The position numbers and the translations under genes were made by a program. A DNA stretch of 64,000 nt from a bacterium (lineage in GTDB: Bacteria > CLD3 > SB21). Of the stretch, positions 26,969 through 35,725 are shown one piece after another. Below the pieces are notes generated by a model. The model was given only the letters and a program-made list of their open reading frames with translations. It was not told the DNA's origin and did no database searches. The stretch is from NCBI GenBank assembly GCA_013360215.1, contig JABWCP010000002.1:197716-261715 (forward strand), read 5' to 3'. Position 1 is the first letter of the stretch, and each line of letters opens with the position of its first letter.

Positions 26969-28903
26969 TTATGCGCTGGTTTTGGTATAGGAAATACCGA
27001 TACTCATCTGACGTTCAATCGTAGAACGATCGTAGATGAGATCCATAATAAAGCGCGACACAAACACACCGGTGAAGATCGTAGTGACGATACCGATCAT
27101 CAGCGTCAAAGCAAAACCTTTGATCGGACCGGTACCAAATTGGAACAACACGATACCTGTACCAAATGTTGTAAGATTGGCATCTACGATCGTAACAAAA
27201 GCTTTTGCAAAACCGGTTTCGATCGCTGCACGCACTGTTTTTCCGAGGCGAATTTCTTCACGAATACGTTCATAAATTAGCACGTTGGCATCAACCGCCA
27301 TACCCATCGTAAGTACGATACCCGCAATACCAGGCAGGGTAAGTGTAAAACCGAAACCAGTGAGAACTCCGAAAAGTAATAGAACGTTGATTACTAATGC
27401 CATATCCGCCACAGCGCCGGACATACGGTAATAAGCCACCATCGCTAAAGCGATAACCACGAAGCCTATCCAAAATGCCATTTTTCCGCTGTCAATCGAA
27501 TCCGCACCCAACGAAGGACCGATCGTACGCTCTTCCATCACGTGAACCGGCGCGGGCAGTGAACCGGCACGCAGCGCAATAGCAAGGCTCTTGGCTTCGA
27601 TGAGGTTTTCCATGCCTGTGATTTGCGTGTTACCGCCTGAAATTTTTTCCTGAATATTCGGAGCGGATTGAACTTTGTTATCAAGAACAACGGCAATGCG
27701 TTTGCCGACATTAGCACCGGTAACGATCGCCCACCGTTTACTGCCTTCGGGTGTCATTTTAAGCGTAACGATCGGGCGTCCGGCCAATCCCGGATCCATG
27801 CCCTGATAAATATCCTGTTTCGCTTCGGTGATCACGGCGCCCGATAATTCGGGTTGTTTTTTCACCAAATACAACGCGTGGTGGCCTTCAAAAATAGGTT
27901 TTGAGCTGAAGATGATATCATTGGATTCACCGATCACCTGTTGTACGCCCGGCTTCATTTTGACACGTTCGCCGACCTGATAATAGAGCATGGACTTAAC
28001 GTATTCAAAATTATTTTCGGGAACCAATACATCATATTGAGACGAAACCAAAAGTTTCGTTAATGGTTTATCTAGATTAGCGAGTGCGGAAGAATCTTTT
28101 TGTGAGGAATCGGAAGAAGACTTTTGAAGTTCCGCCGACAACCCTGTACCGCCATCCGATGATTTTTTCGACGTATCGGCCGAAATGGCACCGGCGCTGA
28201 TTTTGCCGCTAACCGTATCTACTTTTGCAAAATACACATCCAAGCGTTCCAACGCTGTACCCAAATCCTGCGGATCTTTGACCAGTTTAAATTCAAGCAA
28301 CGCCGTTTGCTGTATCAGATTTTTAGCTTGAGCCGGATCTTCGACGCCCGGTAATTCCACGATTATACGATGGTCGCCTTGCTTTTGAATGGTGGGTTCG
28401 CTCACACCGAATTGATCAACACGATTACGAATGATCTGCTGTGCTCGGTCCACGGCATCTTTGGATTGCTCATCCATAAACTTAACTACGTCCGCATTGT
28501 CCTTGAAGCGTTCACCCCAATAGGCCGGCATAGACAATTTTGCTTCTTCAAAATGAGCACGTAGAACATTGGAAAAAACGGCATCCGGATTTTTACGGTA
28601 TTCTTCAGCCGCTTTTTCAAAAACCCGTGTAAACTCGGCATCCTTGGTTTTGGCTATACTCTCATAGAGCGTTACCACATCCGTTTCCATCACAAGATGT
28701 ATACCGCCTTTGAGGTCAAGACCTAAATTGATAGATTTGGACTGCAGTTCATTAAGCTCTTTCGTGCCTTCGGGCGTTTTGAGCATTTCTTTTTTCTGTG
28801 CATCAGACAAATTATAAAATTTGAATGAAGGCCAAAGCGCGAACAGCGATAAGGCTGCACAGACCACAATGATCACCGCTCTGACATTTTTACTCTTAAT
28901 CAT
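26969..28903 (-). CDS. secD: Protein translocase subunit SecD
   Basis: Partner of SecF. 644 residues: one N-terminal membrane segment, a large periplasmic region with NLGLDLKGGIHLVMETD, RVDQFGVSEPTIQKQG and RIIVELPGV, and a C-terminal five-segment membrane block including AVDANVLIYERIREE. Residues about 222-276 form a Ser/Lys/Gly-rich low-complexity stretch within the periplasmic part that typical SecD proteins lack. The gene has its own strong promoter and heads secD-secF, perhaps with the STAS gene. Confidence 0.97.
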   Translation of the reverse strand: MIKSKNVRAVIIVVCAALSLFALWPSFKFYNLSDAQKKEMLKTPEGTKELNELQSKSINLGLDLKGGIHLVMETDVVTLYESIAKTKDAEFTRVFEKAAEEYRKNPDAVFSNVLRAHFEEAKLSMPAYWGERFKDNADVVKFMDEQSKDAVDRAQQIIRNRVDQFGVSEPTIQKQGDHRIIVELPGVEDPAQAKNLIQQTALLEFKLVKDPQDLGTALERLDVYFAKVDTVSGKISAGAISADTSKKSSDGGTGLSAELQKSSSDSSQKDSSALANLDKPLTKLLVSSQYDVLVPENNFEYVKSMLYYQVGERVKMKPGVQQVIGESNDIIFSSKPIFEGHHALYLVKKQPELSGAVITEAKQDIYQGMDPGLAGRPIVTLKMTPEGSKRWAIVTGANVGKRIAVVLDNKVQSAPNIQEKISGGNTQITGMENLIEAKSLAIALRAGSLPAPVHVMEERTIGPSLGADSIDSGKMAFWIGFVVIALAMVAYYRMSGAVADMALVINVLLLFGVLTGFGFTLTLPGIAGIVLTMGMAVDANVLIYERIREEIRLGKTVRAAIETGFAKAFVTIVDANLTTFGTGIVLFQFGTGPIKGFALTLMIGIVTTIFTGVFVSRFIMDLIYDRSTIERQMSIGISYTKTSA

Positions 28904-28969
28904 TCGTTCAGATCCTCCGATAAATCTATTAAGTATTTAATTATCAGCAGTTTTGAAAAAAACGCGCCT

Positions 28970-28998
28970 AATATAGATGGCCGTATTCATAATGTCAA
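28970..28998 (-). promoter_or_regulatory. secDF promoter
   Basis: On the minus strand TTGACA (28993-28998), exactly 17 bases, TATATT (28970-28975). The predicted start near 28963 gives a leader of about 60 bases. Confidence 0.75.
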
Positions 28999-29028
28999 GT
29001 TTATTCAAAATGAAGGAATGTACCTCAT

Positions 29029-29406
29029 CTAATCCGTACAACCTTGCGCCGCTAATGACGAATCATCAATTGCTGTTCGTATGAATTTATACGATGTCAC
29101 ATCGTCAGTTAATGTCAATGTATCCTTTACAACTTCCCAGTTTATCGTAATGTAGCCATCGATAATAAAGTCATCACCATCAACGGTATATTGATAAAAC
29201 TGAATATCGAAACATGTATCGCCATCCGCTTTGACGGCATCAACATACACTACTTTATCAAAGTCTAAATAATTAACATAACCGTCAAATTCTCCGTACC
29301 ACTCCGTACCATTAAGTGGAAAATTAGGTTTGTCGTCGCAACCGGAGAAAATCAATATCGTACATGTACTAACAACCCAAAAAGACAAAAAATTATTAAC
29401 TTTCAT
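29029..29406 (-). CDS. Small lipoprotein of unknown function
   Basis: About 125 residues from the ATG at 29406, chosen for the AGGGG sequence just upstream and the good signal peptide. The lipobox is FSGC. The mature part starts with an Asp-Lys linker, then a beta-rich domain (NGTEWYGEFDGYVNYLDFD, VDGDDFIIDGYITINWEV, DTLTLTDDVTSYKFIRT) that reads like a lipocalin-type small barrel. Two further cysteines occur, one in DTCFDI and one in the C-terminal QGCTD. It follows the beta-propeller lipoprotein gene by 27 bases and is probably co-transcribed. I do not recognise a family. Confidence 0.6.
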   Translation of the reverse strand: MKVNNFLSFWVVSTCTILIFSGCDDKPNFPLNGTEWYGEFDGYVNYLDFDKVVYVDAVKADGDTCFDIQFYQYTVDGDDFIIDGYITINWEVVKDTLTLTDDVTSYKFIRTAIDDSSLAAQGCTD

Positions 29407-29433
29407 ATCGTCCCCTTTTTTTGGCAAAGCTCT

Positions 29434-30477
29434 TTATTTTATTTTTATAGAATCTGCGTTTCCTGCATTATACTGAATTAAATATTCCAACGGCCACCAA
29501 GTGATAATACCGGTGCCGCCGCCTGTAACAACGGCTTTACCATCCGGAGAGGCTGCCATAGACCATATTCCACGCTCTTGCGCTTTACGAATATCTTTTA
29601 GTCTTTCCAATCCCTTGGTTCTCCACAATGTCAGATCCCCATCCCCGTCACCGGTCACAAAATAGTTTCCGCCCTCAAGCCAACACATTTTTTTTATTTC
29701 ACCATCATAAACTACCGTTTGTTCGTGCGCGTCGTTTGCTCGATTCCAAACTGAAATAGCGTCCACACTGCCTGTGAGAATCCGATTCCCTTCCGGAAAA
29801 AGTAACATCGCATTGATAGGATCACCTTCAGCGTAGGTACGAACATCATGCCCCGCTTTCATATCCCAAATTAAAATTTTTTTATCCCAGCTTACCGATA
29901 CAAATACATTGGGGTCCGATGTAAAGACTATATCTGTAACCGCATCATAATGCCCGTACGGTGACGGAACTTCGATGGGGTGGCCTGAAAAAAATTTAGT
30001 TTGTTTTCCTGTTTCCGCATCCAAAAAAAGGATATTAAAAAAATTACCGACAATTAATTCTCTACCATCCGGTGAATATTTGGCAAGCTGAATATCATTA
30101 GTTTGTTTGTCAATAAACCACTGACGATGACGGTCCGCGAAGGAATACATTCCGATGCTTCCGGTGGATTGCGTATTGTCACTTGTTGTAATAAAAAATC
30201 GGTTCCCATCCGGCGAAAACCCGTTTACTAAAACGGCATCCGGCATCATATCCGATACCCATATTACATTTCCGGTTGCAAATTCTATAATTTTTGTATG
30301 CTTATTTTCTCCCCCACAAATCAGAAACTTGCCATCCGGTGAGAATTGTACGGAATTGACGATTTTACCGTCGCCGATAGAAAATGTTTTGGGTTGTTCT
30401 GTCGGTTTAGGATTACTTCCAGAGCCACTACAAGCTATCAGCGTTGAAAAGAGAATGGGAATAAACAGGCTTCGCAT
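29434..30477 (-). CDS. WD40-type beta-propeller lipoprotein
   Basis: About 347 residues from the ATG at 30477, which opens a proper signal peptide (MRSLFIPILFSTLIAC) with lipobox LIAC; the longer frame to 30564 lacks one. WD40-like units recur, with FSPDGKFLICGGENKHTKII, YSPDGRELIVGN, DVRTYAEGDPINAML, DGDLTLWRTKGLERL and ASPDGKAVVTGGGTGIITWW. It probably displays a propeller on the periplasmic or outer face and binds a protein or ligand. It differs from the BtuG-like proteins in having true WD-type SPDG blades and no NEG start motif. It is divergent from the methyltransferase gene. Confidence 0.8.
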   Translation of the reverse strand: MRSLFIPILFSTLIACSGSGSNPKPTEQPKTFSIGDGKIVNSVQFSPDGKFLICGGENKHTKIIEFATGNVIWVSDMMPDAVLVNGFSPDGNRFFITTSDNTQSTGSIGMYSFADRHRQWFIDKQTNDIQLAKYSPDGRELIVGNFFNILFLDAETGKQTKFFSGHPIEVPSPYGHYDAVTDIVFTSDPNVFVSVSWDKKILIWDMKAGHDVRTYAEGDPINAMLLFPEGNRILTGSVDAISVWNRANDAHEQTVVYDGEIKKMCWLEGGNYFVTGDGDGDLTLWRTKGLERLKDIRKAQERGIWSMAASPDGKAVVTGGGTGIITWWPLEYLIQYNAGNADSIKIK

Positions 30478-30629
30478 ATATTTTTTTCCACAATGGTTTA
30501 CGATTTTGTCGTGGTAATTGTCTAAAAAGGGCACTAAATTAGCCCGTTCAAACTTGAGAATCAAGCGTAGAATCTCAATTACTCACGTTCTATTTTTTGA
30601 ATACCACGCTATCATTTTAAAGGTTAAAT

Positions 30630-31574
30630 ATGGCCGTTAAACGACCGACAAAGACAAAAAAAACAAAACGTGCTTCCCCTAAAAACAACTCACGCTCTAA
30701 AAAACAACCGCTGATTAGAACAACAGTTAGTCGTAACGTCAAAAAGACTTTTCCCGTCAGTATTAATGTGCCGCAGATCGAAAACCTTTTGTCCGAGCTT
30801 GAATACGGCGAAGAACTGGCTGAGTATTATGATCTGATTTATTCAGAAAAGGTAATCCACCAAATTCAATCTCCTTTTTTTCAAATGTTGATCAAAAAAT
30901 ACGGTATTCGGTCGGCTTGCGATTTATCTTGCCGTTCCGGTCAAACGCTTGCGGCATTATCCAAACTGGGCATCAAAAATCTAGCCGGTGTTGACGTAAG
31001 CTCCAAAATGCTTGATCTTGCGCGTAAGCGTTGCCCCTCTAAAACCCAGTTTTATCAAAGTGAGTTATTTCTCGCTCCGCACACCATCGGCGATGATACC
31101 AAGTTTGATCTTGTTTTATGTTCGCGCGACGCATTGCCTTTGGTTCTGGATGACGAAAGCCTTCTAGGGTTTATGGCGCAGGCGCGCAATCTGCTTTCAC
31201 CCAACGGTATTCTTGTCGTAGAAACATGGAACTATGATAAAATCTGGCGCCGAAAAGAACGCTTCATGCCTGTGATGGATCGGTGCAGCAATAAACAATC
31301 TCTGCTGTTTTTTATCGAAAACGATTTTCACGGCGAATTATTGGTACATAATGTAGTCAAACTCGAAAAAAATAAATTTGAATGGTTCTTACGAACCATT
31401 TCAACACCCATTCGCCCGCTCACGCGCAACGAAATGGAGTTCTTCGTAAAAGAAGCAGGGTTTGAAAAATATGGTTTTTTGGGTAACTACGCAGGCTCAC
31501 CATTTAATACAGCAGAGAGCGCGTACTGTATCATGCTTGCAATGAATAATACAAACACCATAACGGTTTCATAA
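30630..31574 (+). CDS. SAM-dependent class I methyltransferase
   Basis: 314 residues with AAAGG just upstream. The first 45 residues are a Lys/Arg/Thr-rich tail. Residues about 65-95 are followed by a Rossmann-fold core: ACDLSCRSGQTLAALSKLG (motif I), NLAGVDVSSKMLDLARKR, and FDLVLCSRDALPLV. Motif I reads DLSCRSGQ instead of the usual DLGCGTG, so SAM binding may be altered but the spacing is kept. A C-terminal beta-rich part resembles Methyltransf_25 proteins with an attached DUF (REWLRTI-like FEWFLRTISTPIRPLTRNEM). The substrate is unknown. It stands alone. Confidence 0.75.
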   Translation: MAVKRPTKTKKTKRASPKNNSRSKKQPLIRTTVSRNVKKTFPVSINVPQIENLLSELEYGEELAEYYDLIYSEKVIHQIQSPFFQMLIKKYGIRSACDLSCRSGQTLAALSKLGIKNLAGVDVSSKMLDLARKRCPSKTQFYQSELFLAPHTIGDDTKFDLVLCSRDALPLVLDDESLLGFMAQARNLLSPNGILVVETWNYDKIWRRKERFMPVMDRCSNKQSLLFFIENDFHGELLVHNVVKLEKNKFEWFLRTISTPIRPLTRNEMEFFVKEAGFEKYGFLGNYAGSPFNTAESAYCIMLAMNNTNTITVS

Positions 31575-31678
31575 TCGTTTTTCGAATTTATTAATAACTC
31601 TTGCGTGGGACTATATATTAAGTTATACTGCCCCACTACGATCTATGATCATGAGTTTCTTTTCCGCCTTCAATTCCG

Positions 31679-31825
31679 CTACCGGATTTGTGATCGCTTC
31701 AAAAGTGGCTCAAAGTTCGGGTCTCGGCCTCTTACTTCCGCATCATAATCGAATTTAATTTTTAACGGGATATTCGTGCGTCCGAGTTTTTCACGCCGTA
31801 TATTTCGTTGGTATTTTTTATCGCT
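31679..31825 (-). pseudogene. Possible decayed coding remnant in the 31575-31868 gap
   Basis: The 294 bases between the methyltransferase and helicase genes hold no intact gene. On the minus strand, an open frame without a proper start (31679-31825) reads plausibly protein-like (REKLGRTNIPLKIKFDYDAE, then VRGRDPNFEPLLKRSQIR and stop). An adjacent frame upstream gives GRDPKAIKNTNEIYGVKNSD before a stop. The shared GRDP start and frame switches would fit a small gene broken by indels. I do not recognise it, and chance open frames of this size are common. Confidence 0.25.
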
Positions 31826-31868
31826 TTAGGATCTCGTCCGTAAAGCACTTTTTAAGAAAGAATGATGT

Positions 31869-33191
31869 ATGGCTTTCAAGCAACTTCATGTCATCGAACC
31901 TATTTTACAAGCACTCAAATCGGAGGGTTATACCAAACCAACCCCTATTCAGGAACAAGCTATTCCTCTGATTTTGAACCACAAAGATTTGCTCGGCTGT
32001 GCACAAACGGGTACAGGAAAAACAGCGGCATTCGCGATTCCGATATTGCAACTCCTGTTTCAGTCGTCATCGGTTCATATCCCGCGTAAAACCCACGCGC
32101 TTATTTTAACTCCGACGCGTGAACTGGCAATTCAAATCGGTGAAAGTTTTACGGCGTATGGTCGTCATACGGGATTGCGACATGCCGTGATTTTTGGCGG
32201 TGTATCGCAACATGCTCAAACTCAGGCATTGAAAGCCGGCGTCGATATCCTTATCGCCACCCCGGGTCGATTACTGGATCTGATGCAGCAAGGGTTCGTT
32301 CACCTTCAACAACTTAAGATTTTTGTATTAGATGAAGCGGACCGTATGTTGGACATGGGCTTTATACATGATGTGAAAAAGATTGTCGGTAAGTTACCCT
32401 CCAAACGTCAAACGCTCCTTTTTTCAGCCACGATGCCTGCTGAAATCCAAAAGTTAGCACATTCAATTTTATCGCATCCCGAACAAGTCTCCGTCACGCC
32501 GGTATCATCCACGGCTGAAAAAATCGAACAAACAGTTTATTTTGTCAATAAGCCCGATAAAAAAAACTTACTTATTCATGTTTTGCGAAACCCTGAAATT
32601 ATTTCAGCCCTGATTTTTACACGAACCAAACACGGAGCTGATAAAGTAACGCGGGATTTGCTCAAAGCCGGTGTTACTGCGGAAGCCATTCACGGCAATA
32701 AATCCCAAAACGCCCGTCAACGTGCTTTAGGAAATTTTAAAAATGCTAAAACCCGCGTTCTGGTAGCTACAGATATCGCTGCGCGCGGCATTGATGTGGA
32801 TAATTTATCCCATGTGATAAATTATGAAATCCCTAATATACCTGAAACCTATGTTCACCGAATCGGTCGCACGGGACGAGCCGGTATGAGTGGTACAGCT
32901 ATTTCTTTTTGTGATCCGGAGGAACGCGCCTATTTGAAAGATATACAGAAATTAATCGGGAAAACTATCCCGGTTATGGATATGCCGGCCGCTGTGACTC
33001 CCGCAAAAGCCGCGGCTAACACCTTACATGATCATGGTACAAAACCGCATCAGGCTAAACAACACGGGCGCCCACAACAAAAAACGGGTTCATCGGATCG
33101 GAGAACTAAACAAAAAACGCAACACCAAACCGGTAAACCCAAAGATCATCGCAGTTGGTTTAAGAATACTTTTAAAAAGAGAGAAGATTAG
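31869..33191 (+). CDS. rhlE: DEAD-box RNA helicase, RhlE-like
   Basis: ATP-dependent RNA helicase of 440 residues. The Q motif is [13 protein letters not shown], followed by Walker A AQTGTGKT (45-52), [28 protein letters not shown]-type motif IV, ARGIDV and HRIGRTGR. The C-terminus after about residue 370 is a Lys/Gln/His/Arg-rich basic tail, common in RhlE for RNA contact. It likely acts in ribosome assembly or mRNA decay. Monocistronic, with a strong terminator eight bases past its stop. Confidence 0.93.
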   Translation: MAFKQLHVIEPILQALKSEGYTKPTPIQEQAIPLILNHKDLLGCAQTGTGKTAAFAIPILQLLFQSSSVHIPRKTHALILTPTRELAIQIGESFTAYGRHTGLRHAVIFGGVSQHAQTQALKAGVDILIATPGRLLDLMQQGFVHLQQLKIFVLDEADRMLDMGFIHDVKKIVGKLPSKRQTLLFSATMPAEIQKLAHSILSHPEQVSVTPVSSTAEKIEQTVYFVNKPDKKNLLIHVLRNPEIISALIFTRTKHGADKVTRDLLKAGVTAEAIHGNKSQNARQRALGNFKNAKTRVLVATDIAARGIDVDNLSHVINYEIPNIPETYVHRIGRTGRAGMSGTAISFCDPEERAYLKDIQKLIGKTIPVMDMPAAVTPAKAAANTLHDHGTKPHQAKQHGRPQQKTGSSDRRTKQKTQHQTGKPKDHRSWFKNTFKKRED

Positions 33192-33199
33192 ATAAAATA

Positions 33200-33228
33200 A
33201 AAACTCCCTTCAAAATGAAGGGAGTTTT
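33200..33228. terminator. Bidirectional terminator between rhlE and tRNA-Glu
   Basis: A perfect 13-bp stem (33200-33212 with 33216-33228, three-base loop) followed by T5 on the plus strand and by T-rich sequence on the minus strand. It serves both rhlE and the opposing tRNA gene. Confidence 0.85.
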
Positions 33229-33232
33229 TGTG

Positions 33233-33304
33233 TAGCGCGTACGGGAATCGAACCCGTATTACAGCCTTGAGAGGGCTACGTCCTAACCGTTAGACGAACG
33301 CGCC
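33233..33304 (-). tRNA. tRNA-Glu(CTC)
   Basis: A 72-base cloverleaf on the minus strand. The acceptor is GGCGCGT paired with ACGCGCT, so the first pair is G-U. The D arm is GTCTAACGGTTAGGAC, typical of tRNA-Glu. The anticodon loop CTCTCAA gives anticodon CTC, reading GAG. The T arm is ACGGG-TTCGATT-CCCGT. CCA is not encoded (CAC follows the discriminator A), unlike tRNA-Ser in this window. Confidence 0.93.
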
Positions 33305-33315
33305 ATGAACTGCGG

Positions 33316-33345
33316 AATATATACACCCGATCCCGCGTTTGTCAA
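33316..33345 (-). promoter_or_regulatory. tRNA-Glu promoter
   Basis: On the minus strand TTGACA (33340-33345) followed by TATATATT; the -10 hexamer can be read with a 16- or 18-base spacer (33318-33323 or 33316-33321). The predicted start is a few bases ahead of the tRNA 5' end at 33304. Confidence 0.65.
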
Positions 33346-33397
33346 GCAGGTTTATCATTTATGCGTAATTATTTTTAATAAAAAATAGATTAAAATT

Positions 33398-33739
33398 ATG
33401 ACAGAGATTCAATCACCGGAAATGTTAGATGCTTTGCTAGAGAAATCGTTGAATACTACGGTGCTTCTCTTCAAACACAGCAACAGTTGCGGGACTAGTG
33501 CGTACGCGTTGGAACAAGTTGAAATTTTTTTGTCGGAATATCCGGGATGGAATGATCGTTGCGGCATGATTGTCGTTCAGACGCATCGTACGATTTCTAA
33601 CCGCGTTGCCGATTTATTTGCTATCACCCATCAAAGCCCGCAGATTTTTGTCATTCAAAACAAAGAAGTCCTATGGCATAAATCGCATCACAGCATCACC
33701 AGCGACGCGATTAAAAAAATCGTTCTCTCGCTATTCTAA
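33398..33739 (+). CDS. ytxJ: YtxJ-family monothiol bacilliredoxin
   Basis: 113-residue thioredoxin-fold protein of the YtxJ/BrxC (DUF2847) family, which removes bacillithiol from modified proteins. The key segment is LLFKHSNSCGTSAYAL with a single active-site Cys at 31, followed by RVADLFAITHQSPQIFVIQNK (the cis-Pro loop) and EVLWHKSHHSIT. A second Cys (about 55) is probably not in the active site. Presence of this family suggests bacillithiol as a thiol buffer here. It stands between tRNA-Glu and the two-component operon, with its 3' end facing that operon. Confidence 0.85.
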   Translation: MTEIQSPEMLDALLEKSLNTTVLLFKHSNSCGTSAYALEQVEIFLSEYPGWNDRCGMIVVQTHRTISNRVADLFAITHQSPQIFVIQNKEVLWHKSHHSITSDAIKKIVLSLF

Positions 33740-33770
33740 CACACGTGGAAATAAGAGTTGCCGTATCCGT

Positions 33771-34796
33771 TCATAGGTTAACTTCATAACCCAAAACGAT
33801 GGTTTTGTAGCGGAAAGGTTCTACTTTTTGGGTAAATTCCGTTTGCGAATAAGCGGCTCGTATGAATAGTCGTTGATTGGCGGCTGTTTCATATGAAAGT
33901 TTGATGTGCGCGCGATTATCCTGAACAGAATTGGTATATAACAAATTTCTAGTGATTTTATTCTCTCGGGGTATATCACGTCTAACGTAATCGGCTAAAA
34001 AATATAAACCCCAACGTTCATTGATATGTTTGCCAATAACAATATGGGCTTCCTGCTCTAATGAATAATTGAGGGTATATTTGGATACACGCCATGATGC
34101 GATATAGCGCCCATTAATAATCCATGTACCCGAGTAGTCCAGCCCTGTTTCCATACCATTGCGCCAACCATTGTTTTTACTCGGATAAGTCAATGGATCC
34201 GTCGTGGAAGCAAAAAAACGTTCCGTAAGGAAACCGGTGAAAACTTTCAAATATTCTGCGCTGGACCATACTAATCCAATAACGCCGGCGCGGGACGCAA
34301 AGCGATTTTCATGTTCCACTTTGGAGATATTACGTTCAAATCGCAATTCTGCAAACGCGCCCATCCTTTGTCCGAAATAATATTCGCCACGGGATTGAAG
34401 ATTATACAAAGTCGCACGCACATCCGGTCCTGAAAGTCCATACTGTTGAGTGCGCCAATTAGTATTTAACGACCACACCCATGCGCCGCTCGCATAAACG
34501 TATTCTGTGCTGGCATGCGAAGTCCATGCATGACGTTCGTATGACGTATTATAATCTTCGTAACGTCCACGTCCTTGAAACGTAAGCTGATGTTCTCCGA
34601 ATACGAATTGATAGCGCCCAGAACCCGCTGCCGCCATTAAAAATTGTCGGCTGGTTGACGTTCGATTTGATATAACAGGACCGGTCTCGCCGCCAATACG
34701 CCAATCAAAAGTACCGGCGTATAGTGTCGTTTGAAAACATACAAAATAGATGCCTATGAAGTTTATTCGGGCCAACAGAAGTGTTTTGGCTTTCAT
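33771..34796 (-). CDS. Predicted outer-membrane beta-barrel protein
   Basis: 341 residues: signal peptide to about residue 27, then a string of amphipathic strands rich in Tyr, Trp, Arg and Ser ending in a hydrophobic strand with the terminal YEVNL. No known porin signature was recognised. The start overlaps the coiled-coil protein gene by four bases, so it is the last of four coupled genes beginning with the sensor kinase. It could be an output of that system or the structure it monitors. Confidence 0.65.
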   Translation of the reverse strand: MKAKTLLLARINFIGIYFVCFQTTLYAGTFDWRIGGETGPVISNRTSTSRQFLMAAAGSGRYQFVFGEHQLTFQGRGRYEDYNTSYERHAWTSHASTEYVYASGAWVWSLNTNWRTQQYGLSGPDVRATLYNLQSRGEYYFGQRMGAFAELRFERNISKVEHENRFASRAGVIGLVWSSAEYLKVFTGFLTERFFASTTDPLTYPSKNNGWRNGMETGLDYSGTWIINGRYIASWRVSKYTLNYSLEQEAHIVIGKHINERWGLYFLADYVRRDIPRENKITRNLLYTNSVQDNRAHIKLSYETAANQRLFIRAAYSQTEFTQKVEPFRYKTIVLGYEVNL

Positions 34797-35725
34797 GGGT
34801 TGAGTTTGTCCGTAAGCAAATCACGGTAAGCAACCAACTGTTTATCGGCTTCTTTGAGTAACTGAATATAATCCGATTCCGACATGAACTCGGACATGCT
34901 CAAAACTTTTTCATAATTACGGACAATATTCGAAGGATTTCCGATCTGACGCATTACTGAAATCACCGTTCTTGCTTGCACATTTTGCGGATTGATATCA
35001 ATTCCGTTATTCACACCGTCGTTTTTTATAAGCGAAGTACCATTACGAGAAAAACCCGTCCAAGTTCCCGCATCATACGCATCTTGTATAAAATCCGTCG
35101 TACGTTTTCTCAGAGACACCAGGGATTCATATACTTTTCGTTGCGTACGAATCTGATCTACATATTTATCCACTTCGATAATAGCCGCTTGCAGGTATTC
35201 TTTGCGAACTTCTTTTTCAAAAGGATCCGTAATCTTGTACAAATCTATTTTTAATAATGTTACCGGATCATACGATAGATTGTTCATCGGAGGCGTAATG
35301 AGTAGTTTTTTTTCCGTCCAATATCGTAATTGTTTTTCGATAGAAGAAGTGCTTTGGCGTTTTTGTTGAATGCGGAGCGAATCAATGATATAGTCGTATT
35401 CGCTGTTGAGTTGAATACGTAACGTTTCGATTCGTTTATGATAATCCTCCATCCGTCGTTGATTGGCTTTAATTTGTTCTGACAAGGTTAACCCTTTAGC
35501 AAGCGATCGAGCTATACGCTCTTTATTGGGTTGATTGGACTTTTTTTGTTGGATAATTTCATCTGCGTTTTCTTTCATGCGCTGATTGAGACTGTCTGCA
35601 GCATGAGCCGATGCACGCCATGCAAAAATAGTTTGCCCGTAAAACAACTCTTTTTCTTCCATGTTTTGTGCATGGAGGGGACCTATGCCGATCACCCCAA
35701 TCGTAATAAAAATAAACCAATTCAT
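34793..35725 (-). CDS. Exported coiled-coil protein of unknown function
   Basis: 310 residues: a signal peptide ending PLHAQ (about residue 20), then heptad-rich helices (NADEIIQQKKSNQPNKERIA, then ARSLAKGLTLSEQIKANQRR, and so on) to about 190, with a mixed region around AYDAGTWTGFSRNGTSLIKN. It has no Cys after the signal and no enzyme motif, so it is probably a periplasmic structural or adaptor protein. It overlaps the response regulator gene and the barrel gene by four bases each, which links it to both. Confidence 0.65.
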   Translation of the reverse strand: MNWFIFITIGVIGIGPLHAQNMEEKELFYGQTIFAWRASAHAADSLNQRMKENADEIIQQKKSNQPNKERIARSLAKGLTLSEQIKANQRRMEDYHKRIETLRIQLNSEYDYIIDSLRIQQKRQSTSSIEKQLRYWTEKKLLITPPMNNLSYDPVTLLKIDLYKITDPFEKEVRKEYLQAAIIEVDKYVDQIRTQRKVYESLVSLRKRTTDFIQDAYDAGTWTGFSRNGTSLIKNDGVNNGIDINPQNVQARTVISVMRQIGNPSNIVRNYEKVLSMSEFMSESDYIQLLKEADKQLVAYRDLLTDKLNP

